Shown here: positions 8,565-15,072 of the stretch, one piece after another
How positions within the stretch are numbered: the first letter of the stretch is position 1
How the letters are laid out: the number at the start of each line of letters is the position of its first letter
Translations under genes and position numbers: made by a program
Source: an uncultured Dorea sp.
Lineage (GTDB): Bacteria > Bacillota > Clostridia > Lachnospirales > Lachnospiraceae
NCBI GenBank assembly: GCA_910584265.1
Contig: CAJTZE010000001.1
Span: 74,331-138,330 of the forward strand
Direction: 5' to 3'
Length of the DNA stretch: 64,000 bases
The notes under the pieces: model-generated
The model's input: only the letters and a program-made list of their open reading frames with translations
The model's database searches: none
Told to the model about the DNA's origin: nothing

Positions 8565-8768
8565 ATGATAGAAAAAATAAAGGAATTATGGGACGAGCTT
8601 GATGCGGAGGCTGTGGTTAACAAAAGAGAGCTGTGTCTGGGGCTTTTGGTATGTACGCTTGCCGGAATTTTAATGGGAATCATGATCAGTCCGAAAAAGC
8701 GGGTTATGATAGGCTGCTATAATGGAGACTATATGATGGATGATGCAGAGCAGGATGAAATAGAATAA
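8565..8768 (+). CDS. Small single-pass membrane protein
   Basis: 67 residues with a good ribosome site (AAAGGAGAG, 8550-8558). Residues 1-20 are charged and amphipathic (MIEKIKELWDELDAEAVV), residues 23-41 form one transmembrane helix (LCLGLLVCTLAGILMGIM), then SPKKR and an acidic tail ending DDAEQDEIE. No family recognised. It is followed at once by a strong terminator, so it is either the last gene of the ilvE transcript or a unit of its own. Function unknown. Confidence 0.65.
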   Translation: MIEKIKELWDELDAEAVVNKRELCLGLLVCTLAGILMGIMISPKKRVMIGCYNGDYMMDDAEQDEIE

Positions 8769-8783
8769 AGACGATGAGAAAAT

Positions 8784-8831
8784 CCTTCCGTATTTGTATT
8801 AGAGATAGTACAGAGGCGGAAGGGTTTTTTT
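8784..8831 (+). terminator. Terminator after the ilvE/small-protein transcript
   Basis: CCTTCCG (8784-8790) and CGGAAGG (8817-8823) close a stem that is extended inside by TGTA/TACA, and a run of seven T follows. It runs directly into the palindromic repeat at 8830. Confidence 0.75.
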
Positions 8832-8864
8832 ATAATATAGGAAACTCCGTTCCCTATATTATAA
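8830..8864. repeat. 35-nt palindromic repeat, copy 1
   Basis: TTATAATATAGG and its complement CCTATATTATAA enclose a short GAAACTCCGTTC-type loop. A second copy with the same arms and length lies at 55223-55257; it differs at only about three bases. Both sit on the last T residues of a terminator. Confidence 0.75.
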
Positions 8865-8968
8865 AATCCTCCGGGAGGATGTGCAGGCTGCGCGCGCGGA
8901 ACAAAAGCCGCGCGGCTAGAAATGTAATCATGCGAGAGTGTGCGAAACGTACTTTTGTTCTTTTTAAA

Positions 8969-9021
8969 ACAAACAGTATAAAACAGTTGACAACAGTTGA
9001 ATGCTGTTATATACTGTTTGT
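8969..9021 (+). promoter_or_regulatory. Promoter and GntR operator
   Basis: TTGACA (8987-8992), 17 bases, TATACT (9010-9015). The perfect inverted repeat ACAAACAGTATA (8969-8980) / TATACTGTTTGT (9010-9021) brackets the promoter, with the right arm containing the -10 box. This fits autorepression by the GntR protein encoded 18 bases downstream. Confidence 0.78.
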
Positions 9022-9038
9022 ATCGAAAGGGTGATGAA

Positions 9039-9410
9039 ATGAAGATTATTATTAACAATTCTTCTATGCAGCCTATTTATGAGCAGATAGTTACACAGTT
9101 TAAGGCGGCAATAATGAAGGGGGAATTGAAGGAGGAAGCGATGCTTCCCTCTGTCCGCAGTCTGGCGAAGGAGTTAAAGGTCAGTGCACTGACCGTGAAG
9201 AAGTCCTATGATGCCCTGGAGGAAGAGGGCTTTGTGATCACAGTACATGGGAAAGGAAGCTTTGTGGCATGTGCCGGCCAGGAGCTTATGATGGAGGAGA
9301 AGCGCAAAGAGGTTGAAGCTGATTTGGAAAAGGCCATCCGGAAAGGCAGAAGCTTAGGAATGAGTAATCGGGAAATTACAGATGCATTTATGATTGTTTT
9401 GGAGGATTAA
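9039..9410 (+). CDS. GntR-family regulator, YtrA subfamily
   Basis: 123 residues. The winged helix-turn-helix (residues about 10-75) has the typical GntR words PIYEQIVTQFKAAIMKGEL, LPSVRSLAKELKVSALTVKK and HGKGSFV; only a short helical tail of about 45 residues follows, which is what defines the YtrA group. These repressors usually control the ABC transporter in their own operon, and one follows here after 3 bases. The ATG at 9039 has AAAGGGTG before it; an earlier in-frame ATG at 8997 lies upstream of the -10 box and is excluded. A paralogous gene with the same operon order lies at 61237. Confidence 0.9.
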   Translation: MKIIINNSSMQPIYEQIVTQFKAAIMKGELKEEAMLPSVRSLAKELKVSALTVKKSYDALEEEGFVITVHGKGSFVACAGQELMMEEKRKEVEADLEKAIRKGRSLGMSNREITDAFMIVLED

Positions 9411-9413
9411 AGG

Positions 9414-10265
9414 ATGATTGTACTAGAGCATGTGAAGAAAAACTATCAGGAGTTCAGTCTGGATTGTTCGCTGGAGGTTCCGAAAGGATGTATTACCGGA
9501 CTGATTGGGAGAAACGGCGCCGGAAAAAGTACCACATTCAAGGCAGTTCTCGGACTGATCCGCACAGACGGCGGCAAGGTACAGGTTTTGGGAAAGCCTG
9601 TAGACGAGCTTACGAAGGCTGACCGGGAGCAGATGGGGGTTGTGCTGTCGGATTCCGGCTTCAGTGAATATCTGAAGATCAAGGATTTGATACCAGTGCT
9701 GAGGAGCATGTATCATTCCTTTGATGAGGGAGGATTCCGAAAGAGGTGTGAGAGATTAAGCATTCCCCTTGATAAGAAGATGAAGGATTTTTCGACGGGT
9801 ATGAAGCGGAAGCTGCAGATTATTGCGGCTCTGTCCCATGACGCAAGGCTGCTGATTCTGGATGAGCCTACGGCGGGGCTGGATGTGGTGACAAGAGAGA
9901 AGCTTTTGGATATGCTGCGGGAATATATGGAGCAGGAGGAACGGGCTATTTTGATCAGCTCGCATATTTCTACGGATCTGGAATCCTTCTGTGATGATAT
10001 TTATCTGATTGACGAGGGCAAAATCGTGCTGCATGAAGATACGGATATTCTTCTTAGCAGCTACGGAATCCTGAAGGTGACGCCTGAGCAGTATGAAAAG
10101 CTGGATAAGTCCTATCTTCTGTCGAAGAAAAAGGAGGACTACGGATACCGCTGCCTAACAAGCCAGAAGCGGTTCTATATGGAGAACTTTCCGGACCTGG
10201 TAATTGAAAGAGGCGGCATTGATGAGCTTATTTTGATGAGAGAAAGGGAGGAGATGAGCAGATGA
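9414..10265 (+). CDS. ABC transporter ATP-binding protein (YtrB/EcsA-like)
   Basis: 283-residue ATPase of an ABC-2 exporter. Walker A is GRNGAGKST (residues 32-40), the Q-loop region follows near VVLSDSG, the signature is STGMKRK in place of LSGGQ, Walker B is LLILDEPTAGLD, and the switch His is in SSHIST. The C-terminal ~70 residues are a family extension without catalytic motifs. It overlaps the permease by 4 bases (ATGA), so the two are translationally coupled. Transported substrate unknown; relatives in the Ytr group respond to cell-wall antibiotics. Confidence 0.9.
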   Translation: MIVLEHVKKNYQEFSLDCSLEVPKGCITGLIGRNGAGKSTTFKAVLGLIRTDGGKVQVLGKPVDELTKADREQMGVVLSDSGFSEYLKIKDLIPVLRSMYHSFDEGGFRKRCERLSIPLDKKMKDFSTGMKRKLQIIAALSHDARLLILDEPTAGLDVVTREKLLDMLREYMEQEERAILISSHISTDLESFCDDIYLIDEGKIVLHEDTDILLSSYGILKVTPEQYEKLDKSYLLSKKKEDYGYRCLTSQKRFYMENFPDLVIERGGIDELILMREREEMSR

Positions 10266-10918
10266 GAGCATTGTTGATCAAAGACTGGAAGTTATTGGCA
10301 AACCAGAAGCAGTTTTTTATGGTAACAGCTTTTATTGTATTTGTATTTTTGTTTACTTCTAATAATCCGGCATTTGTTGTAAGCTACGCTACAATTATGT
10401 ACACGGTGTTTACTATTAGTACGATCAGCTATGATGAGTATAATAATGGTATGGCATTTTTATTTACCCTGCCGGTAAGCAGGAGGGAGTATGTGGCCGA
10501 AAAATATTCCTTTGGTATCCTGTCGGCGGGAATCACCGCCTTTGTGGTTCTGACGGTTACGGTGGTTGTGTCCGGGATAAGGGGCGATATGATAAAATTA
10601 GACGATATTCTTATAGCAGAGATGACTTCTATCATGATTGCCATGATGTTTCTATCATTTACAATCCCTGTCCAGCTTAAGTTTGGGACTGAGAAGGGCA
10701 GAATAGCAATGATGGCGGTTTCGCTCGTAGTCTTTATCTTAATATGGGGCGGTGTAAAGACGATGAAAAGCCTTCATTGGTCGGTGGGAAGCTTTTTAAG
10801 GAAGCTGGATGAAGCCCCGGCGGAGCTGTTTGTCTGTGTGGTGCTGGCGGTATGTGCCGTACTGATGCTGGTATCGGCGGCAATATCCTTAAGGGTTCTA
10901 AAGCAGAGAGAGTTTTAG
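10262..10918 (+). CDS. ABC-2 type permease of the GntR operon
   Basis: 218 residues with about six hydrophobic helices (first FFMVTAFIVFVFLF near residue 20, last ELFVCVVLAVCAVLMLVSA near residue 190) and a cytoplasmic loop with NNGMAFLFTLPVSRREYVAEK, the usual coupling-type segment of ABC-2 permeases. It has no periplasmic-type domain. Last gene of the gntR-ATPase-permease operon; a hairpin overlaps its stop codon. Confidence 0.85.
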   Translation: MRALLIKDWKLLANQKQFFMVTAFIVFVFLFTSNNPAFVVSYATIMYTVFTISTISYDEYNNGMAFLFTLPVSRREYVAEKYSFGILSAGITAFVVLTVTVVVSGIRGDMIKLDDILIAEMTSIMIAMMFLSFTIPVQLKFGTEKGRIAMMAVSLVVFILIWGGVKTMKSLHWSVGSFLRKLDEAPAELFVCVVLAVCAVLMLVSAAISLRVLKQREF

Positions 10919-10943
10919 GGAGAGGCTTAAGAAAGCGCTCCCT
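10917..10943. terminator. Hairpin between converging genes
   Basis: AGGGAG (10917-10922) pairs with CTCCCT (10938-10943), with GCTT/AAGC inside. No clear T-run follows, so termination is only probable. Confidence 0.35.
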
Positions 10944-11881
10944 TAGATAATCCCGCGGCTGTTCATAAAGAAGATCCACAGGAAGATGGTAACAACAGAC
11001 AGGCAGGTGCTTAGTACTACCAGCTCTCCGGCAAGAGAGCCGTCTCCGTCCATATTGGATGCCATTGGATAGGAGGCGGTGGCGATGGGCGTTGCAAACA
11101 TCGTAAAATATACAAATCGTTCCAGAGGTTCAAAGGACATTGCCGAGGCGGCCGTTAGTGCGATGGCCGGAAGGAGGAGGAGCTTTATAGCAAGCACTGG
11201 GAGCAGGTATTTCATATTGTGCTTCATGGAAGAAAACTGCAGGGTTCCGCCCAGTACGAAAAGAGCCAGCGGCGTAGTCATATCAGCAAACTGGGAAACT
11301 GGCTTCTCTATGCATGAGGGCAGCCTAAGACCTATAAGTACAAAGGCGGCGCCTGCAATCGCGCCAAGGATCAAGGGGTTTGACAGCACCTTTTTCAGCA
11401 GTGTGAGAGGACGGATATTACCGCCCCGGAAGTATTCCAGTATCAGAATCGCGCTTACGTTATAGATCGGCACAATAACTGCCACAAGCATAGAAGCTGT
11501 TACAGTTCCGGCGCGGCCGAAGATGTTCTCGGTCAGCGGGATTGCAAATAACACAAAATTACTCCGGTAAATACCCTGGATGAGGACGCCTCGTCTGGGG
11601 TTTTCCTTTACCAGCCTCGGGATAAGGAGAAACAGGAGGATAATCAGCAGGATTACGCTGACGGCAGAGAAAATTACGAGCCGGTAATCAAAGCCCTGCC
11701 CCGGTTCCTTGTCGTACAAATTGTAAAACATCATTAGCGGAAAGAACATCCGGAAGGTCATCTGGTTCAGCTTTTTCATAAATGCCTCATCTGCCGCTCC
11801 AAGGGCGCGTGTCAGGTATCCAAAGGATATGTAAAATAAGAACGGAAATACTGCGTTTAATGCAATCAGGAAACTGTCCAT
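10943..11881 (-). CDS. AEC-family (auxin efflux carrier-like) transporter
   Basis: 312 residues with ten predicted helices in two halves of five, the layout of the AEC/bile-acid superfamily. Marks are FRMFFPLMMFYNLYD in the first half, YRSNFVLFAIPLTENIFG before helix 5, and the last segment ATPIATASYPMASNMDGDG, which is the conserved C-terminal motif. In bacteria AEC proteins carry small organic acids such as malate or malonate; the substrate here cannot be told. The ATG at 11881 has GGAGGTGAAGC before it. Transcribed away from an AraC gene, which may or may not control it. Confidence 0.85.
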   Translation of the reverse strand: MDSFLIALNAVFPFLFYISFGYLTRALGAADEAFMKKLNQMTFRMFFPLMMFYNLYDKEPGQGFDYRLVIFSAVSVILLIILLFLLIPRLVKENPRRGVLIQGIYRSNFVLFAIPLTENIFGRAGTVTASMLVAVIVPIYNVSAILILEYFRGGNIRPLTLLKKVLSNPLILGAIAGAAFVLIGLRLPSCIEKPVSQFADMTTPLALFVLGGTLQFSSMKHNMKYLLPVLAIKLLLLPAIALTAASAMSFEPLERFVYFTMFATPIATASYPMASNMDGDGSLAGELVVLSTCLSVVTIFLWIFFMNSRGII

Positions 11882-12042
11882 GCTTCACCTCCATGTATAA
11901 ATCCATACCAAAAGATCCTGTATGGTTAACGATTCTATTCTAATTCAAATTAGGGGTAACTTTCAATATAGAAATGAAGATATTTTACAAGACTTTACTG
12001 GAAAGAGGCAGTAAAATAAATATGGCAGGGAGGAAGAAGGAT

Positions 12043-12900
12043 ATGAAAAAAGAAGTCCGGACAGCAGTATACGACGAGGAACTACAGATAGAAGCCTATC
12101 GCTTTGAAGGGATTATACAGCCGTTTCCCAATCATTTTCATGAGTATTATGTGATTGGGTTCGTGGAAGCGGGAGAGCGGCATCTTTCCTGCAGGAACAG
12201 GGAGTATGTTCTGGAACAGGGAAATATTGTTGTGTTCAATCCAGGGGATAACCACGGCTGTACACAGACCGGCAAAGGAACATGGGACTACCGGGGGCTG
12301 AATATCAGTAAGGAGATTATGCTTTCTCTGGCAGAGGAGGTAACGGGCAGGAGAGAGCTGCCCGGGTTTTCGCAGAACGTCATCCGAGACGAGGAGGCAG
12401 GGTGTTACCTGCGTCCCTTGCATGAAATGGTGATGAAGGGAACGGAAGGCTTTGGAAAAGAGGAAGCGCTGCTGTTTTTGATATCTACGCTGATCCAGAA
12501 TTATGGACAGCCGTTTGAGGGCTGTATTCCTGAATTGCCGAAGCATCCGGAGGGAGCCGGCGGCAGATCCCGTGGGTGCAGGGAGATTGAAAGAGCCTGT
12601 GAATATATGAAGCGGAATTACAGATCCCATATCTGTCTGGAGGAGCTCTGTGAATATACGGCTCTTAGTAAGTCTACTCTGCTCCGGGCGTTTACGAGGT
12701 TGAAGGGAATTACGCCTTATCGTTATCTGGAGACAATCCGTATCAATGAGGCGAAGAAGCTCTTAGGGCAGGGGATAAGCCCGCTGGAGGCCGCAATGCA
12801 GACGGGATTTTCGGATCAGAGCCATTTTACCAATTATTTCAGCAGCTTTATCGGGCTTTCTCCAGGTGTTTACCGGGATATATTTTGCGATAAGAGATAG
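12043..12900 (+). CDS. AraC-family transcriptional regulator
   Basis: 285 residues. The N-terminal cupin has PFPNHFHEYYVIGFVEAGER and FNPGDNHG, the classic AraC_binding words; the C-terminal domain has two helix-turn-helices (ICLEELCEYTALSKSTLLRAF and LEAAMQTGFSDQSHFTNYFSS). The start at 12043 is preferred to 11974 and 12022 because GCAGGGAGGAAG (12026-12037) is placed for it. The EamA transporter begins 13 bases after its stop, so this regulator most likely senses the exported compound and activates its own operon. Confidence 0.88.
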   Translation: MKKEVRTAVYDEELQIEAYRFEGIIQPFPNHFHEYYVIGFVEAGERHLSCRNREYVLEQGNIVVFNPGDNHGCTQTGKGTWDYRGLNISKEIMLSLAEEVTGRRELPGFSQNVIRDEEAGCYLRPLHEMVMKGTEGFGKEEALLFLISTLIQNYGQPFEGCIPELPKHPEGAGGRSRGCREIERACEYMKRNYRSHICLEELCEYTALSKSTLLRAFTRLKGITPYRYLETIRINEAKKLLGQGISPLEAAMQTGFSDQSHFTNYFSSFIGLSPGVYRDIFCDKR

Positions 12901-12913
12901 GAGGACGCACAGA

Positions 12914-13804
12914 ATGAAAAGTAAGAGACAGGCAGGGCATCTGGCGGCGCTTGTCACAATCGGAATCTGGGGAACTACATTTATTTCAACGAAAATCCTG
13001 CTAAAAGAATTTCAGCCTGTGGAAATTCTGTTTTTCCGGTTTGTGATGGGATATCTGGTATTGCTGGCTGTGTGTCCGCGGAGATTAAAGAAGGTGAGCA
13101 GGAGGCAGGAGCTGGTCTTTGCCGGGGCGGGATTTAGCGGAATCTGTCTGTATTATCTGCTGGAAAATATTGCTCTGACTTATACGATGGCTTCTAATGT
13201 GGGCGTGATCATATCTGCCGCCCCGTTTTTTACGGCAATCCTTTCGCAGTTATTTATAAAGTCAGAGGAAAGGCTGCAGGCCGGTTTTTTTGCCGGTTTT
13301 GCGGCTGCTATGGCGGGGGTTGTGATGATCAGCCTGAACGGCAGCAGTTTCAGCCTGAATCCCAAAGGCGACGTTCTGGCTGTGGCGGCGGCATTTGTAT
13401 GGGGATGCTATTCCATACTGACACGGAAGATTGCAGGCTTTGGGGGTTCTGTTATCCCGGCCGTGCGCAGAACGTTTTTTTACGGGATTGTCTTTATGGT
13501 ACCGGCGCTTTTCTTTTTTGATTTTGAACTGGGGCTGTCACGGTTTACGGATGCGGCCTATGCGGTCCATATTGTTTATTTGGGAGCCGGGGCGTCAGCG
13601 CTGTGTTTTGTTACATGGAATTATGCGGTAAAAACATTGGGCGCGGTAAAGACGAGCATTTATATTTATCTGGTTCCCGTTATAACAATCGCGGCATCAG
13701 TAATCATATTAAAGGAGCCAGTGACATGGATTTCGGCTGCAGGCACGGTATTAACGATTGCAGGGCTGTTTATCTCGGAATATACCCCGCAGAGCAGAAG
13801 ATAA
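12914..13804 (+). CDS. EamA/DMT-family transporter
   Basis: 296 residues with ten transmembrane helices in two EamA repeats (first from ALVTIGIWGTTFISTKILL, second from LAVAAAFVWGCYSILTRKIAG). Members export or import amino acids, metabolites or drugs by drug/metabolite antiport. TAGGAGGAC at 12899-12907 sets the start; an in-frame GTG/ATG upstream would overlap the AraC gene. It ends just before a broken DUF2000 gene that probably belonged to the same operon. Confidence 0.88.
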   Translation: MKSKRQAGHLAALVTIGIWGTTFISTKILLKEFQPVEILFFRFVMGYLVLLAVCPRRLKKVSRRQELVFAGAGFSGICLYYLLENIALTYTMASNVGVIISAAPFFTAILSQLFIKSEERLQAGFFAGFAAAMAGVVMISLNGSSFSLNPKGDVLAVAAAFVWGCYSILTRKIAGFGGSVIPAVRRTFFYGIVFMVPALFFFDFELGLSRFTDAAYAVHIVYLGAGASALCFVTWNYAVKTLGAVKTSIYIYLVPVITIAASVIILKEPVTWISAAGTVLTIAGLFISEYTPQSRR

Positions 13805-13833
13805 GCATGTCTTATATAAGGAGGAGTAAAATT

Positions 13834-14036
13834 ATGGATTTGCAGAATGAAAAATGTGTGATGGTAATTGACGAGCAGCTTCCGCTGGGGCTTATTGCAA
13901 ATACTGCCGCTATTATGGGTATCACGCTGGGAAAGGAGATGCAGGGCATATCAAGGAAATTAGAGAAAGGCTGTATGAGCCGGAATATGAATGTGTCAGC
14001 ACACTAGCTTTTGCAATTCTTTACTGTGTTCTGTAA
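13834..14036 (+). pseudogene. DUF2000 protein remnant with internal deletion
   Basis: An AAGGAGGAG ribosome site leads to an ATG at 13834 and 33 normal-looking residues (CVMVIDEQLPLGLIANTAAIMG, the DUF2000 N-terminus). After ITLGKE the frame loses similarity and stops at 14005. In the next frame, 13946-14036 reads GHIKEIRERLYEPEYECV, which resembles the family's C-terminal part. Full-length members have about 135 residues, so roughly 50 codons of the middle are missing and the join is out of frame. Family role is uncertain. Position behind AraC-EamA suggests it was once co-expressed with them. Confidence 0.6.
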
Positions 14037-14180
14037 TAATCTTTTTCATGATATCAATATCAGCCTGCTAATATCTCTAATATCATCTTTTAATGGCTGC
14101 GGCTCTGACTGGAATTTCGAGCTTAATTTAACGTCCAGCAGCTGACTGATTGCTAGTAAATCTTCATTTGTTAATGACAT
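13996..14180 (-). pseudogene. Remnant of a small coiled-coil protein (paralogue of 54848-55147)
   Basis: From the ATG at 14180 the minus strand reads SLTNEDLLAISQLLDVKL ... QPLKDDIRDI, then stops at 14046. In the next frame it continues ADIDIMKKIITEHSKELQKL to a stop at 13996. Both pieces match the ends of the intact 99-residue protein at 54848 (NELLLAMSEMMDTKL ... QPMKDDL and DDIDILKKVVAEHSEKLQEL), but the middle, about 45 residues, is missing. It is therefore a deleted, frameshifted copy. It converges on and overlaps the DUF2000 remnant. Confidence 0.65.
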
Positions 14181-14294
14181 TCTGCACCGCTTCTCTGTAT
14201 TTTTGTATCTGCCTTTGTAACAGCTATTATAACATAAGGAAAGTGTAAAATCTATTCGATTATTATGGAAACACAAAATTATAATTGTATAAAA

Positions 14295-14894
14295 TTATTT
14301 CACCCGATGGCTTTCGATGATCAATCTTACCGTCCGGTATAAAAAGGGCTTGTATTCATCAATGGGTACGGGCTCTTTGTATAGTATGGAATTGTACCCG
14401 GCAGAACCTGCAAGCTCTACGATGGTAAAGAGCATTACATCCACATCCGCGTACTCATATTCATCCGCCGCTACAATTTGGAGAAACCGCTCATAAATCT
14501 CGTCGTCAGAGTCCTTCCCTGTGATCAGCGTAGAGCGCAGTGCTCCCATTACCAGATTCTTGGATATGAAATTCAACAATGGCAGGTCTTTTACAAGTAC
14601 ATTAATAATGTGGTCTATAATGAATATTAACTGGTTCTCAAGCCCGGCAATCCGCCGGCTGAGCATCTCTTTTCCCGCATTGTCAAATAATTCGCGCGTC
14701 TTGTGTGCTACGAGATTATTCCGGATATCATATTTGTCTTTGAAATATAAATAAAAGGTTCCCTTGGCCACGCCCGCCCGCTTTACAATATCTGAAATAG
14801 CCGTTGACTGGATGCCTTTTGTAGTAAACAGGTCATAGGCTGTATTCAGAAGGGCATCTCTTTTCTGTTTTTTATTCTCATCAATTTTTCCCAT
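14295..14894 (-). CDS. TetR-family repressor
   Basis: 199 residues. The N-terminal helix-turn-helix reads RDALLNTAYDLFTTKGIQSTAISDIV followed by AGVAKGTFYLYFKDKYDI (residues about 12-57, given here in two parts), and the rest is an all-helical ligand and dimer domain without recognisable ligand motif. The ATG at 14894 has AAGGAG eight bases before it. It is divergent from an MMPL exporter, and three 15-bp palindromes lie between them, so it very likely represses the exporter and perhaps itself until a lipophilic ligand binds. Confidence 0.92.
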   Translation of the reverse strand: MGKIDENKKQKRDALLNTAYDLFTTKGIQSTAISDIVKRAGVAKGTFYLYFKDKYDIRNNLVAHKTRELFDNAGKEMLSRRIAGLENQLIFIIDHIINVLVKDLPLLNFISKNLVMGALRSTLITGKDSDDEIYERFLQIVAADEYEYADVDVMLFTIVELAGSAGYNSILYKEPVPIDEYKPFLYRTVRLIIESHRVK

Positions 14895-14916
14895 GGTCTG
14901 CACTCCTTATTTGTTC

Positions 14917-14944
14917 ATTATATCGTGTATTTTAAGAATTTCAA
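14917..14944 (-). promoter_or_regulatory. Promoter of the tetR gene
   Basis: On the minus strand TTGAAA (14944-14939), 16 bases, TATAAT (14922-14917). The transcript would start about 15 bases before the ribosome site of the TetR gene. The nearest palindrome (14961-14975) lies just upstream of the -35 box. Confidence 0.7.
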
Positions 14945-14960
14945 GAAAAAAGAATAAAAA

Positions 14961-15050
14961 TTGACCAAAAGTCATAATTTTTTGTAAAAGGTATTGACTA
15001 ATGGTCATTTTTGGTATATAGTGCTGATTGTAGAAATGACCATCAGTCAT
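14961..15050 (+). promoter_or_regulatory. MMPL promoter with three TetR-type operators
   Basis: Three sites have the form WTGAC-N5-GTCAT: TTGACCAAAAGTCAT (14961-14975), TTGACTAATGGTCAT (14994-15008) and ATGACCATCAGTCAT (15036-15050). The promoter TTGACT (14994-14999), 17 bases, TATAGT (15017-15022) has its -35 box inside the middle site, and the third site covers the start of transcription. Binding at the second and third sites would block RNA polymerase. Confidence 0.82.
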
Positions 15051-15072
15051 AATTTAAAAGGAGTTGAAGAAA

